Numbered from the stretch's first letter, positions 8,586 to 19,535 are shown. The stretch: DNA of 64,000 nt from Myxococcales bacterium (GCA_020633515.1 JACKDM010000023.1:10011-74010), one strand, 5' to 3'. Program-made: numbers and translations. The notes: a model not told the origin generated them from the sequence alone.

Positions 8586-10174
8586 CTCACCCGCTCCGCT
8601 CGCGCCGCGCTGCTCGCGCTCGGCGCGGCGCTCGTGACCGCGTTCGCCGCCCCCGCGCGGGCCGACGGCGACCGCGTCGAGGCGCTGCACGTCCTCGTCT
8701 CGAACTGGCAGACCGTCGAGGCCCGCCGCGCGCTCGAGCCCATGCTCGCCGCCGATCCCGCCGCGGTCGACCTCCGCTTCGTGCAGGGCCGGCTGTTGTT
8801 CTTCGAAGGCCGCTACGCCGAGGCGCTCGCCGTCTTCGACGCGCTCGTCGCCGACATGGGCGACGCGGCGCCCTACTCGATCCGCCAGGTGCGCGACGAG
8901 GTCGCCGCGACCCACGACGCGCTCAAGGGCTTCGACGAGTTCGTCTCCGAAGACGGCCGCTTCCGCATCCGCTACACCGGCCGCGACAAGCTCCTCGTGC
9001 CGTTCGCGCTCGAAGTGCTGCAGAAGACCGACGCCGTGCTCGCCGAGGACTTCGCGTGGCGCCCCGAGGGGCAGGTCGTCGTCGAGATCTACCCCGAGAT
9101 CCGCTACCTCGCCGCCGTCAGCCCGCTCACCGAGGACGAGATCGAGACGAGCGGCACGATCGCGCTCTGCAAGTACAACCGCCTGATGTTCACCTCGCCG
9201 CGCGCGCTCGTGCGCGGTTATGGCTGGCGCGACACGCTCGCCCACGAGTTCGTGCACTACTACCTCACCAAGAAGAGCGCCAACACCGTCCCGATCTGGC
9301 TGCACGAGGGGATCGCGAAGTTCCAGGAGAGCCGCTGGCGCACCGGCCCCAACGCGCCGCTCGACCCGCCCGAAGAGGACCTGCTCGCCCGCTCGATCGC
9401 CGCCGACCAGCTCATCACCTTCGACCAGATGCACCCGTCGATGGCGAAGCTGCCGAGCCAGGAGGCGGCGGGGCTCGCGTTCGCGCAGGTGCACACGGTC
9501 ATCGACTTCCTGCACCGCCGCTCGGGCTACCCCGCGCTCAACCGCCTCATCGACGCCCTGCGCGACGGCGCCCCGATGGACGCCGCGCTGCGATCGGTCT
9601 ACGGCCTCGACCTCGCCGGGCTGTGGGTCGCGTGGAAGGGCGCGATGGGCCAGAGCGGCCTCAAGACCTACCCCGGGCTCGTGCAGCGCAAGCTCAAGTT
9701 CAAGCGCCCCGGCGACCCCGAGGCGGGCGAGGAGGAGCCCGAGGCCGAGTACTCGACGATCGAGGAGAAGGCGGTGCGCGACCACGCCCACCTCGGCGAG
9801 CTGCTGCGCGCGCGCAACCGCTTCAAGGCGGCGCTCTACCAGTATCGCAAGGCCATGACCCTCGGCGGCGACGCCAACCCCGTCGTGCAGAACGGCGCCG
9901 CCGCGTCGCTCCTGGAGCTCGGCGAGCCCGACGAGGTCCCCGCGCTCCTCGAGCGCGTCCGGCTGTATTATCCCGGCTTCGTGACGACCCACATCCACCG
10001 CGGCGAGGCGCTGATGAAGGCCGGGCGCGACGCCGAGGCCGCCGCCGCGTTCGAAGAGGCGGTCGGCATCAACCCGTTCCACCCGCGACCGCACGAGGCG
10101 CTCTTCGATCTCTACACCCGCCTCGGCCGCGCCGAAGACGCCGACCGGGCGAAGCAGACCCTGGAGTTGTTGAA

Positions 10175-10178
<4 letters not shown>
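8577..10178 (+). CDS. Exported MA-type zinc metalloprotease with TPR repeats
   Basis: A 533-residue protein with a signal peptide (about 1-28, cleaving after ARA). Short TPR-like helices occupy 35-95. A peptidase MA-like gluzincin domain shows HEFVH at 223-227 and the downstream WLHEGIAKFQE at 241-251, giving two His and a Glu as likely zinc ligands. C-terminal TPRs (about 395-530) carry ALYQYRKAMTL and AAAAFEEAVGINPFHPRPHEAL. It probably acts in the periplasm. The gene lies between the DUF4175-like and MoxR genes, and its stop overlaps the moxR start by ATGA. The substrate is unknown. The start lies in the second copy of a 17-bp duplication. Confidence 0.85.
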
Positions 10179-11169
<991 letters not shown>

Positions 11170-11170
<1 letters not shown>

Positions 11171-12084
11171 TGGCCGAGCCGCGCAAGGCCGAGCCCCGCG
11201 ACGACGGCAAGATCGTCGACCCCGCGCTCCTCGCGCGCCTCGCGGGGCTCTCGTACCGGGCCGGACAGGTCGTCGAAGGCCTCCTCACCGGCCACCACAA
11301 GAGCCCGCACCACGGCCAGAGCGTCGAGTTCGCCCAGCACCGCGAGTACAGCCCCGGCGACGAGATCCGCCACATCGACTGGAAGGCCTTCGCCAAGAGC
11401 GATCGCTACCACGTCAAGCAGTTCGAGGACGAGACCAACCTCCGGGCCTACCTGCTCCTCGACACCTCCGGCTCGATGGGCTACGCCGGCGGCCGCCGCG
11501 CCACCAAGCGCCTGCACGCCGCCCGCCTCGCCGCCGCGCTCGCCTGGCTGCTCTTGCGCCAGGGCGACGCCGTCGGGCTGTTGACCTTTGGCGAGAAGCT
11601 CGGCCACCACCTCCCGCCCCGCGCCCGCCCCGACCACTTCTGGCGCCTCGTCGAGCACATGGAGCAGGCGCCGGTGCAAGGCCCGACCAACGTCGTCGCC
11701 GCGCTCGAACACATCGCCGAGATCGCCGGCCGCCGCAGCCTCATCGTGCTCTTGTCGGACTGCTTCGACTTCGACCCCCGCCTCGCCGCGCTCGCCCGCC
11801 AGCTCCGCCGCCGCCGTCACCGCGTCGTCGTGCTCCATGTGCTCGACCCCGACGAGCTCGACTTCCCCTTCAAGGAGCTGACCCTCTTCGAAGAGATGGA
11901 GACCGACGCCCGCGAGCTCGCCGACCCCCGCGGCATGCGCGAGCAGTACCTCGAAGAGATCCGAAGCTGGTGCGAGGGTCTGCGCCGCGAGCTCCTCGAC
12001 GGCGACGTCGCCTACCACCTCGTCGACACCGCCGTGCCCGTCGAGCGCGCGCTCTACGACCTCATCGGGGGTTCTGCCCGGTGA
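11170..12084 (+). CDS. DUF58 family protein with VWA-like fold
   Basis: A 304-residue protein. The DUF58 signature EYSPGDEIRHIDWKAFAKSD is at about 59-78. A MIDAS-like DTSGS is at 98-102 (LLLDTSGSMGYAG), indicating a von Willebrand factor A-like metal site. No signal peptide is seen, so it is likely cytoplasmic or peripherally bound, as for DUF58 partners of MoxR. The gene is coupled to moxR by TGATG and to the next gene by a GTGA overlap. Confidence 0.92.
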
Positions 12085-14222
12085 ACTTCTTGTCGCCAGC
12101 GCTGCTGATCGGGCTGCTCGCCGCGCTCATCCCCCCGATCATCCACCTCATCCTGCGCCGGCAGGCGGTCGTCGTGCGCTTCCCCGCGCTCGAGTTCATC
12201 CGCCGCTCCAACAAGAAGACCGCGCGCCGCTTCCGGGTGAAGCAGCTCCTGTTGATGCTCGTGCGCAGCCTCCTGCTCGCGCTGCTCGCGTTCGCGCTCG
12301 CCCGCCCGTTCCTCGCCCGCGACGACGCGCCCGCCGCGCTCGTCGGCGACGGCGGCGGCGCCACGGTCGTCGTCATCGACGCCGGCTACCCGATGCGCTA
12401 CCGCCAGGACGGCGAGACGCTGCTCGACCGCGCCCGCTTCCAGGCCGAGGCCGTGCTCGCCGACGGCGCCGGGCTCGCCGCGCTCGTCGTCGCCGGCGAC
12501 CGCGTCGAGGTCCCCATCGACGAGCTCACCGGCGACCTCGCCTCCGTGCGCCGCGAGCTCGGCCGCGTCGAGCCCGGCCACCGCACCGGCGCGCTCCCCG
12601 AGGCCGTCGCCCGCGCCTACGAGCTCCTCGCCGACCAGCCCGGCCCCCGCCGCGTCGTCGTGCTCACCACCCCCGCCGGCGCCGCCAGCGACCTGCCCGC
12701 GCCCCCGCCCGGCGAGGGCCGCCCGGTGCTGCTCCCCGTCGACGTCAGCGGCGGCGCGCCCGTGCCCAACCGCGCCATCACCGGCGTCACGTTGCGCCCC
12801 GCGCCCGAGGTCGGCGCGACCCACTGGCGCGTCGACGCCCGCGTGCAGAACGCCGCCGACACCCCGGTCGAGCGCCTCCCCGTCGACCTCGAGATCGACG
12901 GCCAGATCAAGGTCCGCGGCTTCCTGAGCCTCGGCCCCGGCGAAGAGGCGACCAAGACCTTCTACGCGCCCGTCGACGCCGACGCCGCCGTGCCCGCCGC
13001 GGTCGTGCTCGAAGGCGACGCGCTCACCGTCGACGACCGCCGCCCGTTCTGGCTCCGCGCCGCGCCCCGGATCCGGGTGCTCGCGGTCAACGGCGACCCG
13101 ATGCCCACCCCGCAGCGCGACGAGCTCTTCTACCTCGAACGCGCGCTGGCCCCCACCAGCACCGCCGGCGCCCGGGTCCGGCTCACCATCGTCGGCGCCG
13201 ACACCCTCGACCGCGTCGACCTCGCCGGCTACGACGTCGTCATCCTCGCCAACCACGCCACGCCCGCGCCCGAGGTCGCCCGCGCGCTCACCGCGTTCGT
13301 GCAGGGCGGCGGCGGGCTCCTCGTCACCCTCGGCGACCGCGTCGACCCCGACGCCGCCAACGTCGCCCTCGCCGGCCTGTTGCCCCGCGCGCTGCGCACC
13401 GTGCGCACCGCCGGCGACGCCGCCGCGAGCGCCGAGGGCCGCGACCGGCAGGCGGCCCGCATCACCGTCTTCGAACGCGCCCACCCCATCCTCGCCGCGC
13501 TCCCCGACCCCGCCGGCAGCAGCCTCGCGAGCGTCCGGATCCGCCGCTACATGCTCCTCGACCCCGCCCCCGACGCCTCGGGCGGCGTCGTGCTCGGCCT
13601 CGACGACGGCGCGCCCTTCCTCCTCACCCGCGAGCTCGGCGCCGGCCGCGTCGCGCTCCTCACCGGCACCATCGACCGCGACTGGGGCGACCTCCCGATC
13701 CGCCCCGACTTCCTCCCGCTCTTGCAGCACACCCTGCGCTACCTCACCCGCGTCGCCGAGGTCGACACCGCGCCCGTGCTCGTCGGCCGCGACGCCCCCA
13801 TCCCGGTCGAAGACCCCCGCGTCGCCCGGGTGCAGGTGCAGACCCCCGGAGGCGACCTGCGCGTCGTCGAGCGCCCCCGCGAAGGCGACGGCCCCTGGGT
13901 CTTCACCGAGACCGCCGCCCCCGGCCACTACCGCCTCACCCCCGACCCGCCGCTGCCCGGCCTCGTCGCGCTCCCCGGCTTCGCCGTCGCGCTCGACCCC
14001 GCTGGCGCCGATCTGCGCGGCCCCCGGACGGCCGGCGATACCGACGCCCCCCGCGCCGAAGCGCAGGCGCGCGCGCTCGGCGCCACCCGCCGCACCGAGC
14101 TGTGGCACGCCGCGCTCCTCCTCCTCTTCGTCATGCTGCTCGCCGAGGCCGCGCTCCTGTTCAAGCGCCGGGAGACCGTCCCCGCCGACGGCGCGCACGC
14201 CCGCGGCCGCGGGCCCGGCTGA
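12081..14222 (+). CDS. BatA-like membrane protein with N-terminal double anchor
   Basis: A 713-residue protein starting at the GTG at 12081, which overlaps the DUF58 stop by four bases. The N-terminus has the two-helix anchor typical of BatA/aerotolerance operon proteins: FLSPALLIGLLAALIPPIIH and the segment around 55-76, separated by the conserved VRFPALEFIRRSNKK. The middle is a VWA-like plus CARDB/glutamine-amidotransferase-like periplasmic region (DVVILANH, GGGLLVTLGD). A last helix near 685-705 is followed by KRRE. It completes the DUF4175-protease-MoxR-DUF58-BatA operon, which likely serves envelope maintenance. Confidence 0.88.
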   Translation: MNFLSPALLIGLLAALIPPIIHLILRRQAVVVRFPALEFIRRSNKKTARRFRVKQLLLMLVRSLLLALLAFALARPFLARDDAPAALVGDGGGATVVVIDAGYPMRYRQDGETLLDRARFQAEAVLADGAGLAALVVAGDRVEVPIDELTGDLASVRRELGRVEPGHRTGALPEAVARAYELLADQPGPRRVVVLTTPAGAASDLPAPPPGEGRPVLLPVDVSGGAPVPNRAITGVTLRPAPEVGATHWRVDARVQNAADTPVERLPVDLEIDGQIKVRGFLSLGPGEEATKTFYAPVDADAAVPAAVVLEGDALTVDDRRPFWLRAAPRIRVLAVNGDPMPTPQRDELFYLERALAPTSTAGARVRLTIVGADTLDRVDLAGYDVVILANHATPAPEVARALTAFVQGGGGLLVTLGDRVDPDAANVALAGLLPRALRTVRTAGDAAASAEGRDRQAARITVFERAHPILAALPDPAGSSLASVRIRRYMLLDPAPDASGGVVLGLDDGAPFLLTRELGAGRVALLTGTIDRDWGDLPIRPDFLPLLQHTLRYLTRVAEVDTAPVLVGRDAPIPVEDPRVARVQVQTPGGDLRVVERPREGDGPWVFTETAAPGHYRLTPDPPLPGLVALPGFAVALDPAGADLRGPRTAGDTDAPRAEAQARALGATRRTELWHAALLLLFVMLLAEAALLFKRRETVPADGAHARGRGPG

Positions 14223-14256
14223 CCCGCGCGCCCGCCGCCGATCGGGGGCGTTGCAG

Positions 14257-14285
14257 TTGACGGCGCCCGCGGAGCGTCGTACCAG
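14257..14285 (+). promoter_or_regulatory. Candidate promoter of the lipoprotein gene
   Basis: A TTGACG hexamer at 14257-14262 is followed after exactly 17 bases by TACCAG at 14280-14285, a 3/6 match to a -10 box. It lies 36 bases upstream of the lipoprotein ATG and just after the preceding operon ends. Assignment rests on spacing and the good -35 box only. Confidence 0.35.
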
Positions 14286-14321
14286 GACCCCCGAAGCAAC
14301 GACCCGACCCTTGGAGACCTC

Positions 14322-15221
14322 ATGCGCGGCAGGACCTCGACACGCACCCGCTGGCTGGCCATCGCCGCGGCGCTCACCCTCGCGATCGGCTGCACCCCCG
14401 ACGGCAGCGACGACGACGACGACGGCGCGGGCGGCGGCAGCGGCGACGGCGGTCTCGCCGACATGGCGCTCCCCAACGTGCCCTACGAAGGCCAGATCGA
14501 CCCCCTCCCCGCCGAGTCCACCGTCGACGAGCAGAGCTACTTCCCCACCCCCGCCGGCGGCGTCTGGCGCTACCGCCGCCAGGCGCCCGACCCCGCCATG
14601 CCACCCCCCGTCACCGAGGGCGGCGAGCGGCGCGTCGAGCCCGGCGAGGGCGAGAACGAGTGGATCATGACCACGGTGGTGGTCCTCGACGTGCCGGTCG
14701 ACGGCGAGGTGACCAAGGTCCGCCAGGTCATCCGCGAGACCCTCGTCGTCGTGCCCGAGGTCGAGCTCGTCGGCCCCCAGGTGCTCTTCAAGCGCCTCGA
14801 CATCGAAGAGCGCGAGATCGGCACCGAGCGCTTCGTGCGCACGCTCACCCGCACCTACAACCCGCCCTACCAGCTCGTCTTCGACACCTGGAAGACCGGC
14901 CTCATCGGCAACCGCCTCCAGCCCGAGGGCGTGCAGATGGTGCAGACGAGCCAGGCGCGCGGCGACGAGGAGCCCGCCGAGCTGATGGGCATCGTCACCC
15001 TCTCGGTGGAGACGACGAGCACCCCGCTCATCCTGGTGATGGAGGGCGCCTTCCGCGAGGGCGTACACCGCATCGACGTCGTCGACGACTTCAGCGGCAT
15101 GGTGAGCCGCACCTACTGGGTGCAGCAGGGCGTCGGCATCGTGCAGTGGCAGTATCGCGACACCAACAACATCATCTACACGCTCACCGAGAGCAACGTC
15201 GAGGCGGCGAGCGCCGAGTAG
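14322..15221 (+). CDS. Secreted lipoprotein of unknown function
   Basis: A 299-residue protein with a type II signal peptide: an Arg-rich n-region, a hydrophobic core and the lipobox LAIGC with Cys24. Next comes an Asp/Gly-rich linker (SDDDDDGAGGG) of the kind that leads myxobacterial lipoproteins away from the membrane. The remaining ~250 residues are predicted beta-rich (WRYRRQAPDP, YWVQQGVGIVQWQYRD) and match no family I recognise. A TTGGAGAC Shine-Dalgarno-like segment precedes the ATG. It stands alone between the BatA operon and the GST gene. Confidence 0.8.
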   Translation: MRGRTSTRTRWLAIAAALTLAIGCTPDGSDDDDDGAGGGSGDGGLADMALPNVPYEGQIDPLPAESTVDEQSYFPTPAGGVWRYRRQAPDPAMPPPVTEGGERRVEPGEGENEWIMTTVVVLDVPVDGEVTKVRQVIRETLVVVPEVELVGPQVLFKRLDIEEREIGTERFVRTLTRTYNPPYQLVFDTWKTGLIGNRLQPEGVQMVQTSQARGDEEPAELMGIVTLSVETTSTPLILVMEGAFREGVHRIDVVDDFSGMVSRTYWVQQGVGIVQWQYRDTNNIIYTLTESNVEAASAE

Positions 15222-15237
15222 CGCCGCCGCGCGGCGC
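15221..15237 (+). terminator. Short GC hairpin at the lipoprotein gene end
   Basis: A perfect 7-bp stem gcgccgc, loop cgc, gcggcgc begins at the last base of the stop codon and is followed by ctt rather than a T-run. It may be a weak intrinsic terminator or an RNA 3'-end stabiliser. Confidence 0.35.
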
Positions 15238-15307
15238 CTTGCAACGGCCGCCCGACCCGGGCACGCTCCCGCCGCCTGCCATCCGCCGGCTTGTCAGGAG
15301 CCCATCG

Positions 15308-15967
15308 ATGTCGCTCGTCGTCTACGGACACCCCTTCTCCTCCTACACCCAGAAGGTCCTCATCGCGCTCTACGAGAACGCGACCCCCTTCGAATTCCGC
15401 ATCATCGCCCCCGACGCCCCCCACAACGTCGCCGAATGGCAGCGCCGCTGGCCGCTCGGCAAGTTCCCGCTGCTGCTCGACGGCGACCGCGCGCTCGTCG
15501 AGACGAGCATCATCATCGAGCACCTCCACCTCACCCATCCCGGCCCGGTGAGGCTCCTCCCCGACGACCCCCACGCGGCGCTCGACGTGCGCTTCTTCGA
15601 CCGCTTCTTCGACCTCCATGTCATGAGCCCACAGCAGCACGCCGTCGTCGGCGCGCTCACCGGCGACCCCGACAAGCGCAAGGACGCGCTCGCCTTCGCC
15701 GCCGACAAGCTCACCCTCGCCTATGACTGGCTCGAAGGCGCGCTCGCCGGCCGCGAGTGGGCCACCGGCGACGACTTCACCCTCGCCGACTGCGCCGCCG
15801 CCCCGTCGCTCTTCTATGCCGACTGGACCCACCCGATCCCCGACCGCTGCCCCACCCTGCGCGCCTACCGCGCCCGCCTCCTCGCCCGCCCCGCCGTCGC
15901 CCGCGCCGTCGACGAGGCCCGCCCCTACCGCCCGCTCTTCCCCCTCGGCGCCCCCGACCGCGACTGA
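15308..15967 (+). CDS. Glutathione S-transferase family protein
   Basis: A 219-residue protein with a thioredoxin-like N-terminal domain (VYGHPFSSYTQKVLIALYE, then KFPLLLDGDRALVETSIIIEHL, where the ETS motif contacts glutathione). The helical C-terminal domain carries the N-capping/hydrophobic staple region REWATGDDFTLADCAAA. It is probably a cytoplasmic detoxification or dehalogenation-type GST, and the substrate cannot be read. Start chosen at the ATG at 15308, where the GST fold begins. The last 43 bases overlap the convergent M28 peptidase gene. Confidence 0.93.
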   Translation: MSLVVYGHPFSSYTQKVLIALYENATPFEFRIIAPDAPHNVAEWQRRWPLGKFPLLLDGDRALVETSIIIEHLHLTHPGPVRLLPDDPHAALDVRFFDRFFDLHVMSPQQHAVVGALTGDPDKRKDALAFAADKLTLAYDWLEGALAGREWATGDDFTLADCAAAPSLFYADWTHPIPDRCPTLRAYRARLLARPAVARAVDEARPYRPLFPLGAPDRD

Positions 15968-17067
15968 TCCGCCTCCGGCGCGTCGAGCAGGATCGTCACC
16001 GCGTCGACCACGATCGCCGCCACCCCCGCGAGGAACACCGGATCGAGCGTCTCCGGCGTGTCGCTCGCGCGGTGGTAGTGCGGGTTTCGCAGCTCGGCGG
16101 TGTCGGTCACCATCACCGCGCCCACGCCCCGATCCCAGAACGGCGCGTGATCGCTGCGCCGGGTGTCGGGCAGCACGTCGCCCTTCTCCGGCACCGGCAG
16201 CGCGAAGACCGGCGGCCGCCCGCCCGCGCCATCCGGCGGCCCGCTCGCGCGCCGGAACGCCGCGAGCAACTCCAGGTGCTCCGCGTCCCCGATCACCGCG
16301 ATGAAGTCCCCCGTCTCCGGCGCGATCCCGCCCGGCAGCCCCGGCGGCACCCGCTGACAGCCCTTCTCCCGGCACGCATGGCCCGCCATCTCCACCACCA
16401 CCACCCCCGCCAGCGCCTCCACCCGCAGCGGGCTCGCCGCGTACTGCCGGCTCCCCACGAGCCCCTGCTCCTCCTCGTCGAAGAACGCCAGCGCCAGCGG
16501 CCGCCGCGTCGGCCGATCGCGCAGCCGCCGCGCCACCTCGAGCACCACCGCCACCCCCGAGGCGTTGTCGTCGGCGCCCGGCGAGCCCGCCACCGTGTCG
16601 AAGTGCGCCGCGACCAGGATCGCGCGCGCCCCCGGATCGGTCCCCGGCCGCTCGGCGAGCACGTTGACGCCCGTCGAATAACCATGCAGATCGGGGGTAT
16701 AGCCCATCGCCGTCAGCCGATGCGCGATGTGGGCCCGCGCCTGCCGCCGCTGCTCGAGGGTGTAGCGCTCGAACGCGAGCGCCTCGACGTCGGCCATCAA
16801 CCGCGCCGGCTCCACCGTCTCCGTCTGCGCCCGCCGCTGCACCGCCGCCACCTCCGCGACCGTCTTCATCCACGCGTCCCGCGCCGCCGCCGCCCGCTCG
16901 TCCTCGGCGCGCGCCGCGAAGAACCACAGCCAGCCCGCGGCGACCCCCGCGAACCACAGCAGCGCCAGCATCCACCACAACGCCGCGCCCGATCGAGCCC
17001 GCGGCGCCACCGGCTCGGCGCCCTCGACCCGCGCCGGCTCACGCTCCTCTGCCACCCGCGACTCCAC
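15925..17067 (-). CDS. Membrane-anchored M28-family zinc aminopeptidase
   Basis: A 380-residue protein with one N-terminal membrane helix (about 30-50, ALLWFAGVAAGWLWFF) and a periplasmic M28 peptidase domain. The metal and catalytic residues of the family are visible: AAHFDT (His, Asp), GADDNASG (bridging Asp), FFDEEEQGLVGS (Glu base and ligand), SDHAPFWDRG (Asp ligand) and NPHYH (last His). It should cleave N-terminal residues from peptides using two zinc ions. The 3' end overlaps the convergent GST gene. It is divergent from the FeS oxidoreductase gene. Confidence 0.9.
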   Translation of the reverse strand: MESRVAEEREPARVEGAEPVAPRARSGAALWWMLALLWFAGVAAGWLWFFAARAEDERAAAARDAWMKTVAEVAAVQRRAQTETVEPARLMADVEALAFERYTLEQRRQARAHIAHRLTAMGYTPDLHGYSTGVNVLAERPGTDPGARAILVAAHFDTVAGSPGADDNASGVAVVLEVARRLRDRPTRRPLALAFFDEEEQGLVGSRQYAASPLRVEALAGVVVVEMAGHACREKGCQRVPPGLPGGIAPETGDFIAVIGDAEHLELLAAFRRASGPPDGAGGRPPVFALPVPEKGDVLPDTRRSDHAPFWDRGVGAVMVTDTAELRNPHYHRASDTPETLDPVFLAGVAAIVVDAVTILLDAPEADQSRSGAPRGKSGR

Positions 17068-17179
17068 GTCAGCATCACAGGGCGTCCATCATGCCCGCCG
17101 GCCGCCCGTCGCGCACTCGACACCGCGTCCGACCGCGTGATAGATGACCGCTTCGCCGCCCGAATCCAGGAGACCCACC

Positions 17180-19261
17180 GTGGATTTTCACCCCATCTCG
17201 TCATGGGCCGGCCTCGCCGGCTTCGCGGTGCTCATGATCGGCGCCGCGATCGCGTTCGCCCACGCGCTCCGGCTCCGCCACCGCCAGCTCACGCTCGCCA
17301 GGCGCCCCGACGACCGCTTCAGCCAGCCCGGGCCCCGCATCAAGAACTTCCTCGTCTACGTCATGGGCCAGAAGCGGCTGCCCTCGCACGGCTACCGCTA
17401 CAGCGGCATCCTCCACATCTTCATCTTCGGCGCCTTCGTCGTGCTCAGCGTCGACACCATCAACTTCGTCGTCGACGGCGTCCTGCGCTCCTGGGACGTC
17501 ATCATGGGCCGCCCCGGCACCGGCGAGAACTTCCACCTGCCCGGCAGCAACGGCCCCTATCAGGCCGTCGCCGACACCTTCCGCTTCCTGTGCATCGTCG
17601 GCCTCGGCATGGCGCTCGTCAACCGCACCATCATCAAGCCCAAGCGCCTCCCGCTCACCCGCGATGCGCTCTACACGCTGGCCTTCATCTTCGGGCTCAT
17701 GTTCTTCGAAGCGCTCCAGATCGGCTTCTACATGGCGCAGAAGGGGATCCGCCCCGAGGTGTGGTTCTCCGGCCTCTTCGCCCGCGCCGTCTCCGGCCTC
17801 GACGCCGAGACCCTCGCGCTCGGCTACAAGGCCGCGTGGTGGCTGCACCTCGTCAACCTGCTCGCGTTCACCAACTACGTGCCCTACAGCAAGCACAGCC
17901 ACGTCTTCGCCGCGCCGCCCAACTGGTACTTCAACAGCCTCGAGCCCAAGGGCGCGCTCCGCTACATGCCCGCGCTCGACCTCATCGAGCGCGAAGACCT
18001 CCCCGAAGACCAGTTCCCCACCTACTTCGGCGCCCGCACCGTCGAAGACCTGAGCTGGAAGCAGCTCTTCGACGGCCTCGCCTGCACCGAATGCGGCCGC
18101 TGCACCGACAACTGCCCCGCCTCGATCTCGGGCAAGCCGCTGCGCCCGATGCACATCATCGTCGACCTCAAGCACCACGCCGAGGACCGCGAGGCCCGGC
18201 TGCGCCGCGGCGAGACCATCGACCTCGAAGCCGAGGCCAATCAGCTCGCCAAGGGCGTCATCGACCCCGACGTGCTCTGGTCGTGCACCACCTGCCGCGC
18301 CTGCATGGAGGTCTGCCCGGTCGGCAACGAGCACATCCCCGACATCATCGACATGCGCCGCTACCTCACCATGAGCCTCGGCGAGATCGGCCACGGCGCC
18401 GGCAAGGCGCTCAAGAACATGGCCAAGGACAAGAAGGCCAACCCCTGGGGCCTGCCCCGCCGCGACCGCGGCAAGTGGGCCGAGGGCATGGACGAGATCG
18501 TGCGCGCGTGGGACGACGAGAAGCCGTCCGAGTACCTCTACTGGGTCGGCTGCGCCGGCTCGCACGACGACCGCGCGCAGCGCGTCACCCGCTCGGTCAG
18601 CCGCCTCATGCACAAGGCCGGCGTCGACTTCGCGATCCTCGGCGAGCGCGAGGCGTGCACCGGCGACAGCGCCCGGCGGCTCGGCGACGAGAACCTCTTC
18701 CGCGAGCTCGCCAAGGCCAACGTCGCGACGCTCGACGAGGCCGGCGTCAAGAAGATCGTCACCCACTGCCCGCACTGCTTCAACACGCTCAAGAACGAGT
18801 ACGGCCAGTTCGGCGGCAACTACGAGGTCATCCATCACAGCGAGCTCCTCAGCAAGCTCGTCGCCGACGGCAAGCTCAAGCCCGGCGCCGGTGATGGCAG
18901 CGACGACGGACGCATCGTCTACCACGACTCGTGTTACCTCGGCCGCTACAACGACCTCTATGACACCCCCCGCAATGTCATCGACGCCCTGCCCGGCGTC
19001 GAGCGCGTCGAACCCGCCCGCACCCGCCGCACCGGCCTCTGCTGCGGCGCCGGCGGCGGGCAGATGTGGATGGAGATGGACATCGGCGAGCGCATGAACT
19101 ACGTGCGCACCGACGAGCTCCTCGCGACGAAGCCCAAGGTGATCGCGGTCGCGTGCAACTTCTGCAGCACCATGATCGGCGACGGGGTCAAGGCGCGCGA
19201 CAAGGACGAAGAGGTGCAGGTCCTCGACCTCGCCGAGCTGCTCGACCGCCGCGTGCAGTGA
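17180..19261 (+). CDS. Membrane FeS/haem oxidoreductase, EMO-type ETF:quinone reductase candidate
   Basis: A 693-residue fusion. An N-terminal NarI-like part has about six membrane helices and His residues suited to haem b. Two 4Fe-4S motifs follow (CTECGRCTDNCP and CTTCRACMEVCP). The C-terminal HdrD-like CCG region carries RTGLCCGAGGGQMW and CNFCST. This architecture is that of ETF:menaquinone oxidoreductases (EMO) and related Fe-S oxidoreductases that pass electrons from acyl-CoA oxidation to the quinone pool. The GTG start at 17180 has ccaggag eight bases upstream. Beta-oxidation genes lie 3-5 kb away, which fits. HdrD-type partners are an alternative. Confidence 0.85.
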   Translation: MDFHPISSWAGLAGFAVLMIGAAIAFAHALRLRHRQLTLARRPDDRFSQPGPRIKNFLVYVMGQKRLPSHGYRYSGILHIFIFGAFVVLSVDTINFVVDGVLRSWDVIMGRPGTGENFHLPGSNGPYQAVADTFRFLCIVGLGMALVNRTIIKPKRLPLTRDALYTLAFIFGLMFFEALQIGFYMAQKGIRPEVWFSGLFARAVSGLDAETLALGYKAAWWLHLVNLLAFTNYVPYSKHSHVFAAPPNWYFNSLEPKGALRYMPALDLIEREDLPEDQFPTYFGARTVEDLSWKQLFDGLACTECGRCTDNCPASISGKPLRPMHIIVDLKHHAEDREARLRRGETIDLEAEANQLAKGVIDPDVLWSCTTCRACMEVCPVGNEHIPDIIDMRRYLTMSLGEIGHGAGKALKNMAKDKKANPWGLPRRDRGKWAEGMDEIVRAWDDEKPSEYLYWVGCAGSHDDRAQRVTRSVSRLMHKAGVDFAILGEREACTGDSARRLGDENLFRELAKANVATLDEAGVKKIVTHCPHCFNTLKNEYGQFGGNYEVIHHSELLSKLVADGKLKPGAGDGSDDGRIVYHDSCYLGRYNDLYDTPRNVIDALPGVERVEPARTRRTGLCCGAGGGQMWMEMDIGERMNYVRTDELLATKPKVIAVACNFCSTMIGDGVKARDKDEEVQVLDLAELLDRRVQ

Positions 19262-19302
19262 CCGCGGTGATGCCATCACGCCGATGCCATGCCATCGATG
19301 GT

Positions 19303-19330
19303 ATGCCATCGGCTCCGCATTCGATGGCAT
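19303..19330. repeat. Hairpin built from ATGCCATC/GATGGCAT motifs
   Basis: A 9-bp perfect stem, atgccatcg at 19303-19311 and cgatggcat at 19322-19330, has a 10-base loop. A 10-bp palindrome ccatcgatgg lies just before it (19292-19301). It sits 40 bases after the oxidoreductase stop and uses the same octamer as the adjacent minisatellite. No T-run follows, so terminator function is uncertain. Confidence 0.6.
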
Positions 19331-19357
19331 GACCCACCCCCGCGAGTGCCATCCAGC

Positions 19358-19490
19358 GCGAATGTCACCCTCGGCGACGAATGCCATCCCCGGTGACGAA
19401 TGCCATCCCCGGTGACGAATGCCATCCCCGGTGACGAATGCCATCCCCGGCGACGAATGCCATCCCCGGCGGCGAATGCCATGCACCCGA
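19358..19490. repeat. 19-bp tandem repeat (minisatellite), about seven copies
   Basis: Seven consecutive 19-base units of type acgaatgccatccccggtg. Copies 2-4 are identical, copies 5 and 6 differ only by ending in gcg, and the outer two are degenerate (gtcaccctcgg and gccatgcaccc). There are no unique spacers, so it is not a CRISPR. It fills the gap between the oxidoreductase gene and truD. Each unit contains ATGCCATC, the octamer repeated in other contexts on both sides of truD. Copy number may vary between strains. Confidence 0.9.
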
Positions 19491-19535
19491 AGCCACCCCG
19501 CCAGCGTCAACAGGCCATGACCGGGAGCAGACCCC

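Noticed and set aside
12054..15068. 1,004-codon minus-strand open frame across the BatA-like and lipoprotein genes
   Set aside because: Composition is the Gly/Ala/Glu-rich pattern of an antisense shadow, and the plus strand has recognisable proteins.
19358..19490. Possible CRISPR array
   Set aside because: The 19-bp units are directly adjacent with no unique spacers, and no cas gene is near.
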